64,000 nucleotides of DNA from Ferruginibacter albus (lineage in GTDB: Bacteria; Bacteroidota; Bacteroidia; Chitinophagales; Chitinophagaceae): assembly GCF_020042285.1 (NCBI RefSeq), contig NZ_CP083388.1, positions 434,001 to 498,000 of the forward strand, read 5' to 3'. The position numbers and the translations under genes were made by a program. Of this stretch, positions 15,315 through 24,695 are shown piece by piece; the stretch's first letter is position 1; every line of letters begins with the position of its first letter. Under the pieces are notes generated by a model, which had not been told where the DNA came from, did no database searches, and was given only the letters and a program-made list of their open reading frames with translations.

Positions 15315-15992
15315 ATGAAAGCAAAAAAATTATTCTTTAGCATTCTTGCATTGGTAACTGTTAATATCGCTATTGCGCAAGACATCGTTATCACATCACC
15401 CGATATTAAATTTCCGGAAGAGGTTACCATTACCGGCTTAGTAAAAAATGAAGCAGGCACTCCGCTTGCAAATGCTACTGTAAAAACTGTATTTGGAGAT
15501 GCTTATTTTACAGATGGTAACGGGCAATTTTCTTTCTCCTTAAAAAAAGAAAAAGTAATACCCCAAAGCATCTTTATAAGCTACGATAGTTTGGTAACGG
15601 AAGTAAGAAGTTATCATCCGGTAATGGCAAACACCGATTATATGATTACACTTTATAAACCCGTGCAATGCTGTTGCCCTCAGCACCATTGTGATGAAAT
15701 AAAGCACGCATCGTTAAAAATGTATTTTGAAGAGAACAGCATTGTGTTATCGGAACAAACCAAAAAGCAGCTGGATAGTATTTCAGGCATGGCAAAAGAA
15801 TGTCCTTCAACGATCATACGGCTTACCGTATATGCAGATTATAAGAAAACGCTTCAACGATTGGCAGATGAAAGACTCGATGCGCTTAAAAAATACCTGA
15901 TCGAACAGGATGGTATCTCTATCGATAGAATTAACCCCGGCAAAACAACCACTACTTCCAATGCCAATAGCGTTGATATCAAGTTGGAGTAA
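15315..15992 (+). CDS. Secreted protein with carboxypeptidase-regulatory-like and OmpA-like domains
   Basis: A 225-residue protein with a signal peptide (MKAKKLFFSILALVTVNIAIAQ). Residues about 37-110 form a CarboxypepD_reg-like beta sandwich (ITGLVKNEAGTPLANATVKTVFGDAYFTDGNGQFSFSL), a domain common in Bacteroidota surface proteins. A Cys-rich bridge (VQCCCPQHHCDE) follows. The C-terminal ~90 residues (MYFEENSIVLSEQTKKQLDSIS ... RLADERLDALKKYLIEQDGI) resemble an OmpA-like peptidoglycan-associated domain. It may therefore tie a periplasmic assembly to the cell wall; no lipobox or barrel is present. The metal-binding look of the CCCPQHHC bridge is notable but unproven. The gene lies just downstream of B3. 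Confidence 0.75.
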   Translation: MKAKKLFFSILALVTVNIAIAQDIVITSPDIKFPEEVTITGLVKNEAGTPLANATVKTVFGDAYFTDGNGQFSFSLKKEKVIPQSIFISYDSLVTEVRSYHPVMANTDYMITLYKPVQCCCPQHHCDEIKHASLKMYFEENSIVLSEQTKKQLDSISGMAKECPSTIIRLTVYADYKKTLQRLADERLDALKKYLIEQDGISIDRINPGKTTTTSNANSVDIKLE

Positions 15993-16099
15993 AGGCGTCA
16001 AAATGCATGCATTATTATGGCTTATCCTCTCTCAAAAAACCATTAGCAATTACTGTTTTATTAGGTTATCTTGTAGGTCAACCATAAAAACTTACAAAC

Positions 16100-16588
16100 A
16101 TGAAAAAGTTAATTGTGATCTTCAGTCTGTTCCTTCTTTTAGGAGCAAATGCCTTTTCACAGGAAATGAAAGAAAATGGAATCATCTACATCACACATCC
16201 CTATATCGACATGGTAAATAATTCTATGAACGCTTATGTAAAACAGGACAATGCGGCTTTCGGTAAAATTTATTCAGACACTGCAAAATTCTGGGCATCG
16301 GGTATGGATAAACCTATTGGCATTGCAGATGCCATAAAAATGTGGAGCACAGATTTTAAGTTTTACGACAGCATTAAAGTATTGACCGTAGGTTATCCTG
16401 ATTATTTACATTATAAAGACCACGATTCCAAGATCGTTCAATCCTGGTGGACATGGGTAGGTAAATCAAAACGAACAGGAGCTACCGTAAAAGTTGATTT
16501 TGTACAATTCGACGGTTTTAACAGCGCAGGTAAAATAGATTTTGAAGGCATGTACGGCGATTTTTCAAAAATGGAAAAAGAAAAATAA
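16100..16588 (+). CDS. Secreted NTF2-like protein
   Basis: A 162-residue protein with a signal peptide (MKKLIVIFSLFLLLGANAFSQ). The mature part follows the NTF2/SnoaL pattern: a helix (MVNNSMNAYVKQDNAAFGKIYSD), the hydrophobic face TAKFWASGMDKPIG, and late strands (SKIVQSWWTWVGKSKRTG, KVDFVQFDGFNSAGKIDFEGMYGDF). Relatives carry a DUF4440 or SnoaL label without a known reaction. It is close to the OmpA-like gene on the same strand (107 bp gap) and has its own terminator at 16611. Confidence 0.75.
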   Translation: MKKLIVIFSLFLLLGANAFSQEMKENGIIYITHPYIDMVNNSMNAYVKQDNAAFGKIYSDTAKFWASGMDKPIGIADAIKMWSTDFKFYDSIKVLTVGYPDYLHYKDHDSKIVQSWWTWVGKSKRTGATVKVDFVQFDGFNSAGKIDFEGMYGDFSKMEKEK

Positions 16589-16610
16589 GCAACCAAAATA
16601 ATATTCATTT

Positions 16611-16638
16611 CAAAGCGGCTTTATGCCGCTTTGTTTTT
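16611..16638 (+). terminator. Terminator after the secreted NTF2-like gene
   Basis: Arms CAAAGCGGC and GCCGCTTTG, loop TTTAT, then a T-rich stretch. Confidence 0.85.
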
Positions 16639-16718
16639 ATGTAGCTTAAAATATAAAGTTCATTCAAAGCAACATTTGGTCAGTATAAATCTTAAATTGG
16701 TATTTCAACTAACAGACC

Positions 16719-17933
16719 ATGCCAAAACCAACCTATACTAAACCATTTTATTTTCTTTTTTTAGTATTACCTACAGGTATCAGCAGCGGTTTTGTGACCG
16801 TTACCTTGCCATACCTGCTCACACACCGTGGTTTTTCTGTTACTGCAGCAACAATAATTGCAGCGGCAGGTGTATCGGCAAATATTTGGCGATTTGTTTG
16901 GGGTCCGCTTGCCGATCTTACGCTTACTCTTCGTAAATGGTATGGTATAGCAGTATTGGCTACCATTATTACGTTGCTGGCGCTTTGCTTTATTCATTTT
17001 AATCCAAAAGATACTATACTGTTAACTGTTTTGGTTTTTGTATCACAGGTGGCGGGAACATTTGTGATGCTGCCTGTTGGAGGTTTTATGGCCAATCGTA
17101 TTGAAGCGCATCATAAAGGAAGAGCTTCGGGATGGTTCCAGGCAGGCAATGTAGGAGGAACCGGATTGGGGGGTGGCGTGGGATTATGGCTCGCTAGTCA
17201 TTATAACATAACGATTGCTGCTATTGGGCTATGTGTGATGTGTATTTTATCAGGTTTGGTTGTATTGCTGATACAGGATGTAGCAAGTGATAAAGAGAAA
17301 AGCTTTGAAGGGGAATTAGGCTTAATGGGGAAGGATTTGCTAGAAATGATAAAAATACCAATAGTGTTATTTGTTATTATATTGATCTTATTACCGATCG
17401 GTTCCGGGGCAGCGAATAACGTTTGGTCGGCTATTGCAGATGATTGGAAAGCCAGTGCAGATAGGGTCGCCCTGGTTACAGGTATAGTAGGTGGAATTGT
17501 TGGTGGTGTCGGCAGTATTGCCGGAGGTTTCATTGCTGATCGTTTTGGCAACTGGGTAGCTTACTTGGGAATAGGTGTGTTGTGTGCGCTGGTTACAGTG
17601 ATAATGGCTTTATTGCCTTACCATCCTGATGTGTACACCGGTGGTGTATTGGCATATAATTTTACTACAGGCATGGCGTATGCTGCATTTTCTTCTATGC
17701 TGTTATATGCCATTGGTAAAAAGAATGCTTCTACTAAATATTCACTGCTTTCATCATTTGGTAATTTGCCGGTAATGTATATGACAGCTTTTGATGGATG
17801 GATACATGATAAGCATAGCAGCAAATATATGCTGGTTGCCGAAGCTGTTGTTGGTATCCTATTCGTATTGATCTCTGCCGTTGTTCTAAAAAGAATGATG
17901 ATGAAAAAGTTAGTGCCGGAAATAGTAGAATAA
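16719..17933 (+). CDS. Major facilitator superfamily permease
   Basis: A 404-residue integral membrane protein with about 12 predicted helices in two halves. The loop between helices 2 and 3 reads RFVWGPLADLTLTLRKW, a variant of the MFS motif A, and the equivalent loop of the second half is GGFIADRFGNW. The overall style (GISSGFVTVTLPYLLTHRGFSV at the start) resembles AmpG-like muropeptide or sugar permeases, so uptake of a peptide, sugar or cell-wall fragment is possible but unproven. It stands alone between a terminator and the isocitrate dehydrogenase gene. No regulator adjoins it. Confidence 0.85.
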   Translation: MPKPTYTKPFYFLFLVLPTGISSGFVTVTLPYLLTHRGFSVTAATIIAAAGVSANIWRFVWGPLADLTLTLRKWYGIAVLATIITLLALCFIHFNPKDTILLTVLVFVSQVAGTFVMLPVGGFMANRIEAHHKGRASGWFQAGNVGGTGLGGGVGLWLASHYNITIAAIGLCVMCILSGLVVLLIQDVASDKEKSFEGELGLMGKDLLEMIKIPIVLFVIILILLPIGSGAANNVWSAIADDWKASADRVALVTGIVGGIVGGVGSIAGGFIADRFGNWVAYLGIGVLCALVTVIMALLPYHPDVYTGGVLAYNFTTGMAYAAFSSMLLYAIGKKNASTKYSLLSSFGNLPVMYMTAFDGWIHDKHSSKYMLVAEAVVGILFVLISAVVLKRMMMKKLVPEIVE

Positions 17934-18016
17934 ACTTCATATCTTAATATAGTTCCTTTCTCTTCAAGCTTCCGCAAACGATTTCGGGAAAAAATTACTC
18001 AATTATTGTTGAAAAA

Positions 18017-18041
18017 GTACAAGGGAGTGACACAACAATGC
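18017..18041 (-). repeat. Dispersed 24-nt motif, copy 2
   Basis: Reverse complement reads GCATTGTTGTGTCACTC then CCTTGTAC, matching copies at 8742 and 62664. It lies just upstream of the icd -7 box, 41 bp before the start codon. Confidence 0.6.
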
Positions 18042-18051
18042 TGATTATCGT

Positions 18052-18059
18052 TACTTTTG
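18052..18059 (+). promoter_or_regulatory. Putative icd -7 box (TACTTTTG)
   Basis: Fits TAnnTTTG and lies 22 bp before the icd ATG. The 24-nt motif copy 2 lies about 11 bp upstream, where a regulator could act. Confidence 0.5.
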
Positions 18060-18081
18060 CTCACTTAAAAAAAAATCTCAA

Positions 18082-19311
18082 ATGGCAAAAATAAAAGTAG
18101 CAAATCCCGTGGTAGAACTGGATGGTGACGAGATGACTCGTATTATCTGGAAATTTATTAAAGACAAACTGATCCTTCCTTACGTGGAAGTTGATATAAA
18201 ATATTTTGACTTAGGCGTTGAACATCGTGATGCTACCAACGACCAGGTTACCATTGATTCTGCTAACGCTATCAAACAATATGGCGTGGGTATCAAATGC
18301 GCAACTATTACACCGGATGAAGCTCGTGTAAAGGAATTCAACTTAAAGCAAATGTGGAAATCGCCAAACGGAACTATCCGTAATATTTTGGATGGCACTG
18401 TTTTTCGTGAGCCAATAGTGATGCAAAACGTACCACGTTTGGTTACTAACTGGACGGCACCGATCATTGTGGGTCGTCATGCATTTGGTGATCAATACCG
18501 TGCAACCGATACCGTTATTAAAGGCAAAGGAAAATTAACTATGACCTTTACTCCTGAAGATGGCGGCGCTGTACAAACGTTTGAAGTATATAATTTTAAA
18601 GGTGATGGCGTTGCAATGAGCATGTACAATACAGATGAAAGTATTATAGGTTTTGCAAGAAGCTGTTTTAATATGGCTTTGAGCAAAAAATGGCCGTTAT
18701 ATCTTTCTACTAAAAATACCATTCTTAAAAAATACGATGGTCGTTTTAAAGATATTTTTGAAGATATCTATCAAAATGAATTCAAAGCAAAGTTTGATGA
18801 AGCAGGCATTGTATATGAACATCGTTTAATTGATGACATGGTGGCATCTGCATTAAAATGGAATGGCAACTTTGTTTGGGCTTGTAAAAATTATGATGGC
18901 GATGTACAAAGCGATACCGTTGCACAAGGCTTTGGCTCTTTAGGCTTGATGACCTCTGTATTGGTTACTCCTGATGGAAAAACATTGGAAGCAGAAGCTG
19001 CACACGGTACTGTAACACGTCACTACCGCGATCATCAAAAAGGCAAACCAACTTCTACTAATCCCATTGCATCCATCTTTGCATGGACAAGAGGTTTAGC
19101 ATTTCGTGGAAAGTTAGATGGCAACCAGGCGTTGATCGATTTCAGCAATGCATTGGAAGCTGTTTGTATTGAAACAGTTGAAAGCGGCAAGATGACAAAA
19201 GACCTGGCTGTTTGTATTCATGGCAATAAAGTAAATCATGGTGAACATTATTTGTACACCGAGGAATTTTTAGATGCTATTGATGAAAATTTAAAAAAGA
19301 AATTGGCGTAA
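18082..19311 (+). CDS. icd: Isocitrate dehydrogenase, NADP-dependent type
   Basis: A 409-residue TCA-cycle enzyme that converts isocitrate to 2-oxoglutarate. It is of the eukaryote-like homodimeric type (start [20 protein letters not shown]) rather than the E. coli type. Visible signature pieces: [20 protein letters not shown] (substrate loop with Ser and Asn contacts), [20 protein letters not shown] (Arg and Tyr contacts), the metal-binding [10 protein letters not shown] region and the nucleotide-binding [12 protein letters not shown] stretch, which usually indicates NADP. Length is normal. A clear terminator follows at 19331. A DUF6263 protein gene follows, probably as a separate unit. Confidence 0.95.
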   Translation: MAKIKVANPVVELDGDEMTRIIWKFIKDKLILPYVEVDIKYFDLGVEHRDATNDQVTIDSANAIKQYGVGIKCATITPDEARVKEFNLKQMWKSPNGTIRNILDGTVFREPIVMQNVPRLVTNWTAPIIVGRHAFGDQYRATDTVIKGKGKLTMTFTPEDGGAVQTFEVYNFKGDGVAMSMYNTDESIIGFARSCFNMALSKKWPLYLSTKNTILKKYDGRFKDIFEDIYQNEFKAKFDEAGIVYEHRLIDDMVASALKWNGNFVWACKNYDGDVQSDTVAQGFGSLGLMTSVLVTPDGKTLEAEAAHGTVTRHYRDHQKGKPTSTNPIASIFAWTRGLAFRGKLDGNQALIDFSNALEAVCIETVESGKMTKDLAVCIHGNKVNHGEHYLYTEEFLDAIDENLKKKLA

Positions 19312-19330
19312 GATATTGATCATATCATGT

Positions 19331-19360
19331 AAAGGCAACAATTCATTGTTGCCTTTATTT
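19331..19360 (+). terminator. Terminator after icd
   Basis: Arms AAAGGCAACAAT and ATTGTTGCCTTT separated by two bases, then a T-rich run. Confidence 0.85.
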
Positions 19361-19377
19361 ATTGTAAACTTTTATTT

Positions 19378-20226
19378 ATGCGTTTAGTAAGAATAAGTAT
19401 TTTATCGTTGTTGTTGAGTGTGTTTTGTTATGCAGGTTTTTCGCAGGCATACACTATAAAAATGCGAATGAATGTAGGAGATACATTCAACTATGCTACA
19501 AAAATGGATCTGGACATGAACATGCCTGCACAGGACATGACTATGACCATCAATGCGGATATACGATGCTTATTCAAAGTGCTTCCAAATGACAGCATGG
19601 GATTTAAGCAATTGCAAATGACCTATAAAAAAATGAAGATGCGGAATAGTTACTTATCTGCACATAATTCAGATAGTGCAATGGATATTATTGAAAACAA
19701 ATTTGTCGGAAGATCCATTGTATTGAAATTATCAAAAGATAACCAGGTAATGGAAGTAGTTGGGTTAACTGAATTGCTGAATAATGAGACAAATGAAACC
19801 TATCGTACAATGGCAAAAAACATGTTTTCAAAAGAGCAGGTGAGTAATCTTTTTGGAATGATGTTTAGCATGTATCCTTCTACACCGGTGAAGATCGGCG
19901 ATAGCTGGAAAAGCAATGCCAATGTAAATATAAATGGTATCAATATGATCGTTGATTTTACGTATTCTTTGTTGGATGTGAAAGATAATTTGGCTTCCAT
20001 CGGTTTAAGTGCAGTGATCAGCAGTTCAGGCAGCATAAGCGTCCAGGGAACGGAATTGCCGCTTAAGATGGATGGAGATGAGAAAGGAACGCTTTCTATA
20101 AATATGATCAATGGGGGGTATATGCACAATGCGAATTATACAATGGGCATTAATGCCGAGATGCAGGTGGCTGATCAGAAATTTGCAATGATATTGAAAG
20201 GAAATTATGCATTGACGGGCAATTAA
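19378..20226 (+). CDS. DUF6263-type secreted protein
   Basis: A 282-residue protein with a signal peptide (MRLVRISILSLLLSVFCYAGFSQA). The mature sequence is all-beta looking and matches the pattern of DUF6263 proteins in Bacteroidota: YTIKMRMNVGDTFNYATKMDLDMN near the start, PVKIGDSWKSNANVNING in the middle and SINMINGGYMHNANYTMG near the end. Such proteins are thought to be periplasmic; no function is known. It starts 18 bp after the icd terminator and ends with its own terminator at 20248, so it is likely a single-gene unit or is read through from icd. Confidence 0.75.
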   Translation: MRLVRISILSLLLSVFCYAGFSQAYTIKMRMNVGDTFNYATKMDLDMNMPAQDMTMTINADIRCLFKVLPNDSMGFKQLQMTYKKMKMRNSYLSAHNSDSAMDIIENKFVGRSIVLKLSKDNQVMEVVGLTELLNNETNETYRTMAKNMFSKEQVSNLFGMMFSMYPSTPVKIGDSWKSNANVNINGINMIVDFTYSLLDVKDNLASIGLSAVISSSGSISVQGTELPLKMDGDEKGTLSINMINGGYMHNANYTMGINAEMQVADQKFAMILKGNYALTGN

Positions 20227-20247
20227 ATAACGTTTCTCTTAGTATAG

Positions 20248-20276
20248 AATGCCCGGCAGGTTCCGGGCATTTTTAT
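20248..20276 (+). terminator. Terminator after the DUF6263 gene
   Basis: Arms AATGCCCGG and CCGGGCATT with a 6-nt loop and T-run. Confidence 0.85.
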
Positions 20277-20395
20277 TTAAAAAGAGTTTGAATGACAAAC
20301 TTCTAAAGGCTATCAATCTTCGTTTGTCGAAGAAGGTCTTTTAAAAATTGGTATTATTTCTCTTTTCGTAAATCATTTTCCTTTTTTTGATAGCC

Positions 20396-20758
20396 ATGTT
20401 GAAAGAAAAAAAGGACGTTTGTACAAATCGATCTCTCATGTGTCAATTTCAGCAATTGTATTTTAGTGATGATGGCTACGTAGTGCGTTGTAAAAAATGC
20501 GATCATTTCCAGGTAGGCTTTGCGAGCACCATGCTTACTGTTAATGAAAAGGATTTTGATATCCTGCTGGCCATTGTAAAGAAAAAATTGAATACAGAAA
20601 TACAAACGAACCAGCTTGTAAAAAGTATTATCATACCCACTCCTTATACCGGCGTAAAAATCTTGCTCACACAACAGGAATTGCAGAAGCTACATGCTAT
20701 GTTGGAAAACGCCGACAGTGAAATAAAAGCATTGGCACTTTTGGATCTATTTGAATGA
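20396..20758 (+). CDS. DUF6686-like small protein with a possible zinc site
   Basis: A 120-residue cytosolic protein. I use the ATG at 20396 (MLKEKKDVCTNRS) rather than an upstream TTG. The N-terminal third holds four cysteines (DVCTNRSLMCQ, then RCKKCDHFQVGF) in a pattern that could bind a metal ion; the rest is helical and hydrophobic. This layout resembles DUF6686 proteins of Bacteroidota. Its stop is 8 bp before the PepSY gene on the same strand, so the two are probably co-transcribed. The pairing with a PepSY-type iron-reduction protein hints at metal homeostasis, but this is inference. Confidence 0.68.
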   Translation: MLKEKKDVCTNRSLMCQFQQLYFSDDGYVVRCKKCDHFQVGFASTMLTVNEKDFDILLAIVKKKLNTEIQTNQLVKSIIIPTPYTGVKILLTQQELQKLHAMLENADSEIKALALLDLFE

Positions 20759-20766
20759 TTGCCTGA

Positions 20767-21918
20767 ATGTCGTTTAAAAAAGCTATAGGAAAAATTCACC
20801 TTTGGCTCGGACTTGCATCCGGGCTCATTGTTTTTATAATTGCTATTACCGGCTGCTTGTTCGTTTTTCAAAAAGAAATATCTGAAGTGGTTTGGAAGAA
20901 AACTTTTTTTATCGAACCAAAGCAAACAACCGTTCTTCCTTTAAGCACATTGCAGGCAAAAGCCCAGGCAGCATTAGGTGATCAACCGGTTAAATATGTT
21001 ACTACCTATAAAGCGCCTGATCGTGCCTGGGAGTTCATGGCTTATAAAACCAATGATACTGCGCTTACTTATTTCGGTGTAGCGGAGTATTATCGATCGG
21101 TTTTTATAGATCCTTATGACGGTCATATAACGGGCATTTTAGACTATAAATACAATTTCTTCAACATTGTAAAATACATTCATTGGAGTTTATTGTTGAA
21201 TACAAAATATGGGCAGCCAATTGTTGGCTATAGTACGTTGGTCTTTGTCCTTCTTTTGATTAGCGGGTTCATCTTATGGTGGCCCAAACGATGGAATAAA
21301 CATACTAAAGAGCAGGCGTTTACAATAAAATGGAAAGCAAGGTTCAAACGATTGAATTATGACCTGCATAATGTATTGGGCTTTTATAGTCTGATCATTT
21401 CATTAGTGATTGCATTAACCGGCATGGTATGGGCTTTGAACTGGTTTCAGACAACCGTGTACGTTATTGCTTCCCGTTCGATAACGCCTCCTGTACACAT
21501 CGAAGTAAAGTCAAATACACCGGTAATACCCACTACACAAAACCCTTATGATATTGCTTACGCCGCTGCTGTGAAACGATTACCCGGCACAAGTGTATGG
21601 AATATTGAACCTGTAAACGGAAAAGATGCAACGATTGATATTACCGGTTATGCTGATGCTGATGTGTATTATAAATACGATGAATTGAAATTTGATCAAT
21701 ACACCGGTAAATTCTTGCATAAAAAAAATTATAAAGAAGCCAATGCCGGTGAGCGGTTGATCTATATGAATTATGATATTCATGTAGGCGCAATTGGTGG
21801 TATTCCCGGAAAGATCATTGCATTCCTGGCTGCGTTGATTGCAGCGTCTTTACCTGTTACAGGTTTTATTATTTGGCTAGGCAAGCGAAGGAAAAAGCCG
21901 GCCACCACTATCCATTAA
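20767..21918 (+). CDS. PepSY-associated transmembrane protein
   Basis: A 383-residue membrane protein of the PepSY_TM family. Four hydrophobic segments are evident: about residues 15-35 (LGLASGLIVFIIAITGCLFVF), 157-180, 200-225 and 355-380. Conserved His residues border the helices (KIHLWLGL, IHWSLLLN, YDLHNVLGF, YDIHVGAIGG). Relatives often accompany siderophore receptors and are thought to reduce or release iron in the periplasm. Here no TonB receptor adjoins it; the upstream DUF6686-like gene is 8 bp away. The last cytoplasmic tail is basic (KRRKKPATT). Confidence 0.85.
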   Translation: MSFKKAIGKIHLWLGLASGLIVFIIAITGCLFVFQKEISEVVWKKTFFIEPKQTTVLPLSTLQAKAQAALGDQPVKYVTTYKAPDRAWEFMAYKTNDTALTYFGVAEYYRSVFIDPYDGHITGILDYKYNFFNIVKYIHWSLLLNTKYGQPIVGYSTLVFVLLLISGFILWWPKRWNKHTKEQAFTIKWKARFKRLNYDLHNVLGFYSLIISLVIALTGMVWALNWFQTTVYVIASRSITPPVHIEVKSNTPVIPTTQNPYDIAYAAAVKRLPGTSVWNIEPVNGKDATIDITGYADADVYYKYDELKFDQYTGKFLHKKNYKEANAGERLIYMNYDIHVGAIGGIPGKIIAFLAALIAASLPVTGFIIWLGKRRKKPATTIH

Positions 21919-21959
21919 AAAGCCTCCTATGTCTTGCACCTGCAAAAATTTTATTTCCC

Positions 21960-21967
21960 TAAATTTG
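21960..21967 (+). promoter_or_regulatory. Putative yebC -7 box (TAAATTTG)
   Basis: Fits TAnnTTTG, 30 bp before the ATG of the YebC gene. Confidence 0.45.
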
Positions 21968-21997
21968 CAGCCGCTTATTGTAGTCAATTAAAATTTT

Positions 21998-22708
21998 ATG
22001 GGAAGAATTTTTGAAGTTAGAAAAAGCACCATGTTTGCCCGCTGGGATAAAATGGCCAAACAGTTTACCCGTATCGGTAAAGAGATAGCCATTGCTGTTA
22101 AAGCCGGTGGTCCGGATCCTGATAATAACCCTGCTTTGCGCCGTTGCTACCTTAATGCCAAGGCGGTAAATATGCCGAAAGATCGTGTGGAAGCGGCTAT
22201 TAAAAGAGCGATGGGGAAAGACAAAACGGATTATGAAGAGATCGTGTATGAAGGGTATGGTCCACATGGTGTAGCAGTAATGGTAGAAACAGCCACGGAT
22301 AATTCAACAAGAACAGTTGCGAATGTGCGCATGCACTTTACCAAAGGACACGGAGCTTTAGGAACGAGTGGAAGTGTTGCCTTTACGTTTAATCGTATGG
22401 GTGAGTTTAAGTTAAAAAATAAGGGGCAAAACATTGATGAGCTTGAATTAGACCTTATTGATTTTGGATTGGAAGAAATCGGGGAAGACAGCGAAGGCAA
22501 TATCATTGTTCGTACTGCTTACAATGAATTTGGCAATATGAGCAAGGCATTGGAAGAAAAGGGCATTGAAGTGGTAAGCGCTGAATTAACGCGTATTCCT
22601 GCCAATACGGTAGAGTTGAACGAAGAACAATCGAACGAAGTACTGAAAATGATCGATATGCTGGAACAGGATGACGACGTTCAAAAAGTATATCACAATC
22701 TGAAATAG
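21998..22708 (+). CDS. yebC: YebC/PmpR family regulatory protein
   Basis: A 236-residue cytosolic protein of the YebC family, which includes DNA-binding regulators and ribosome-associated factors that help translate proline stretches. The start [30 protein letters not shown] matches the Bacteroidota version of the N-terminal helical domain. The conserved [26 protein letters not shown] and [19 protein letters not shown] motifs are present. All three domains seem complete. The gene has its own terminator at 22731. Which role applies here cannot be read from sequence. Confidence 0.92.
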   Translation: MGRIFEVRKSTMFARWDKMAKQFTRIGKEIAIAVKAGGPDPDNNPALRRCYLNAKAVNMPKDRVEAAIKRAMGKDKTDYEEIVYEGYGPHGVAVMVETATDNSTRTVANVRMHFTKGHGALGTSGSVAFTFNRMGEFKLKNKGQNIDELELDLIDFGLEEIGEDSEGNIIVRTAYNEFGNMSKALEEKGIEVVSAELTRIPANTVELNEEQSNEVLKMIDMLEQDDDVQKVYHNLK

Positions 22709-22730
22709 AACGTAGTATCTTGAATTTTTT

Positions 22731-22757
22731 AAAGCCGGTTTGTTGCCGGCTTTTTTA
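22731..22757 (+). terminator. Terminator after yebC
   Basis: Arms AAAGCCGG and CCGGCTTT, loop TTTGTTG, then T-run. Confidence 0.85.
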
Positions 22758-22843
22758 GTACGGTTATCTGCTAAAGAAAAGTTATTTGCACAGGCTTGGT
22801 GCAGGTTTTATACAAAAAATTCGGTTGCTAAACCTTCTCCGTT

Positions 22844-22851
22844 TATCTTTG
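22844..22851 (+). promoter_or_regulatory. Putative lysC -7 box (TATCTTTG)
   Basis: Perfect TAnnTTTG box 15 bp before the lysC ATG; a TTG at 22825-22827, 16 bp upstream, may be the -33 element. Confidence 0.6.
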
Positions 22852-22866
22852 CGCTCCAAATAAAAA

Positions 22867-24198
22867 ATGATTGTAATGAAAGTAATGAAGTTCGGTGGCA
22901 CCAGCGTTGGAAAGCCTGAAAGAATGCATGAAGTTTCTAAATTGATCACAAAAGATGAAGAATCAAAAATTGTAGTGCTATCTGCTTTAAGTGGCACTAC
23001 CAATTCTTTGGTTGCTATCAGCGATGCGTTATCAAAAAATGATAAAAAAGCAGCTAAAGAAAAGATAGACACATTAGAGGGGCATTATCACAACTTCATT
23101 AAAGAACTGGTTACAGGCGATGCCGCTTATGCTAAAGCAAAAACCATTGTTGCAGAACATTTCGAGTTTTTAAATATCACGTTAAAAATATCTCATAACG
23201 AAGCTTTATATAAAGACATTTTAGCGCAAGGCGAATTGCTTAGCACTAAGCTCTTTTGTCTTTTCTTAGAAGAAGCAGGTATCGATCATCAATATTTAGC
23301 TGCGCTGGATTTTATGCGTATTGACGAACACGATGAACCGGCTTTGGATACTATTAAAACATTGTTGGAACAAACGCTGAAGCAATATCCCGATAAAAAA
23401 ATATTCATTACACAAGGTTATATCTGTCGCAATGCAAAAAGTGAAGTAGATAACCTGAAAAGGGGAGGAAGCGATTACAGCGCTTCATTAATTGCTGCCG
23501 CTACCAATTCTACCGTTTGCGAAATATGGACTGATATTGACGGCATGCATAATAATGATCCCCGTATTGTAAACAAAACAAGACCTATTGAACAATTAAG
23601 TTTTGATGAAGCTGCTGAGTTAGCTTATTTCGGTGCAAAGATCCTGCATCCTACCTGCATTTGGCCGGCACAGCTGGCAAAGGTTCCTGTTAAGTTACTA
23701 AATACGATGCAGCCGGAAGCAGCAGGTACCACTATCCAGGAAGAAGCAAGCTCTGACGGCGTAAAAGCAGTAGCAGCAAAAGATGGTATCATTGCTATCA
23801 AAATAAAAAGCAGTCGAATGTTGCTGGCATATGGTTTTTTAAGAAAGATATTTGAAGTGTTTGAAAAATACCGCACTTCTATTGATATGGTAACTACTTC
23901 TGAAGTGGCTGTTTCTTTAACCATAGATAATGATGCTTATTTATCACAGATCGTTGAAGAATTAAAAACATTCGGAACGGTTGAAATAGACAATGACCAA
24001 ACAATTGTTTCTATTGTAGGAAACGAAATAACAGAAACAGAAGATCTATTGGAGAATCTTTTTGAAACATTGAAAGGCATTCCTGTTCGCATGGTTAACT
24101 ATGGTGGCAGTCGTCATAATATCTCTATCTTAATTCCAAAGGCGTTTAAAGAACAAACATTGCAACAGCTTAATAAAGGGTTGTTTGGATTGGAATAA
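22867..24198 (+). CDS. lysC: Aspartate kinase
   Basis: A 443-residue monofunctional aspartokinase, first step of the lysine, threonine and methionine pathway. The start motif KFGGTSVGKPERM, the nucleotide and substrate motif CRNAKSEVDNLKRGGSDYSAS and EIWTDIDGMHNNDPR are present. Two ACT domains follow (about 305-375 and 380-443), the usual site of feedback control by lysine or threonine. The ATG at 22867 is used; the ATG at 22876 (MKVMKFGG) is an equally plausible start. No homoserine dehydrogenase domain is fused. The leader shows no riboswitch-like fold that I recognise. A strong terminator ends the unit. Confidence 0.95.
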   Translation: MIVMKVMKFGGTSVGKPERMHEVSKLITKDEESKIVVLSALSGTTNSLVAISDALSKNDKKAAKEKIDTLEGHYHNFIKELVTGDAAYAKAKTIVAEHFEFLNITLKISHNEALYKDILAQGELLSTKLFCLFLEEAGIDHQYLAALDFMRIDEHDEPALDTIKTLLEQTLKQYPDKKIFITQGYICRNAKSEVDNLKRGGSDYSASLIAAATNSTVCEIWTDIDGMHNNDPRIVNKTRPIEQLSFDEAAELAYFGAKILHPTCIWPAQLAKVPVKLLNTMQPEAAGTTIQEEASSDGVKAVAAKDGIIAIKIKSSRMLLAYGFLRKIFEVFEKYRTSIDMVTTSEVAVSLTIDNDAYLSQIVEELKTFGTVEIDNDQTIVSIVGNEITETEDLLENLFETLKGIPVRMVNYGGSRHNISILIPKAFKEQTLQQLNKGLFGLE

Positions 24199-24217
24199 TT
24201 TAATCTTTTCATAAACT

Positions 24218-24254
24218 AAAAAGAAGTCGGTCTGAAAAGATCGACTTCTTTATT
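24218..24254 (+). terminator. Terminator after lysC
   Basis: About 12 pairs (AAGAAGTCGGTC with GATCGACTTCTT, one G-U) around TGAAAA, followed by T-rich sequence. Confidence 0.85.
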
Positions 24255-24294
24255 TGTAAACCAAAACCAATATCATTTGTTTTAACTTGCAAGC

Positions 24295-24693
24295 ATGCAT
24301 GAAAAGCGGATCATATTATTTGATGGAGTTTGCAATCTTTGCAACCGTTCCGTGCAAACAGTGATAAAGAATGATCCACAAGCCAAATTTGTGTTTGCAT
24401 CCTTACAAAGTGAAGAAGGCAAGCAATTATTAAAACAATTCGATCTGCCGGTAAGTAAGCTGGACTCTTTTGTATTACTGCAGGATGATAAAGCTTATAC
24501 GCAATCAACAGCCGCATTAAAAGTAGCGGCTCAAATAAAAGGAGCCTGGAAGTTGCTGGCTGTATTTTTGATAGTTCCTAAGTTTATACGGGATGGGGTA
24601 TATGATTGGATTGCCCGTAACCGGTATAAATGGTTTGGTAAGCAAAATGAATGTATGATCCCAACTCCGGAATTAAAAGCAAGATTTTTATAA
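24295..24693 (+). CDS. DCC family thiol-disulfide oxidoreductase-like protein (DUF393)
   Basis: A 132-residue protein with the family's hallmark near the N-terminus: FDGVCNLCN, i.e. the D-x-V-C-x-x-C redox motif. Family members are thioredoxin-like and sometimes fused to membrane proteins; the reaction is not established. A hydrophobic stretch (AWKLLAVFLIVPKFI) lies near residues 84-98 and is normal for the family. The stop is 2 bp before the CoA-binding protein gene, so the two form an operon. No signal peptide is present. Confidence 0.88.
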   Translation: MHEKRIILFDGVCNLCNRSVQTVIKNDPQAKFVFASLQSEEGKQLLKQFDLPVSKLDSFVLLQDDKAYTQSTAALKVAAQIKGAWKLLAVFLIVPKFIRDGVYDWIARNRYKWFGKQNECMIPTPELKARFL

Positions 24694-24695
24694 GT

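Noticed and set aside
22709-22866. Possible lysine riboswitch or attenuator before lysC
   Set aside because: Only the yebC terminator and a promoter box were seen; no conserved riboswitch-like core could be made out.
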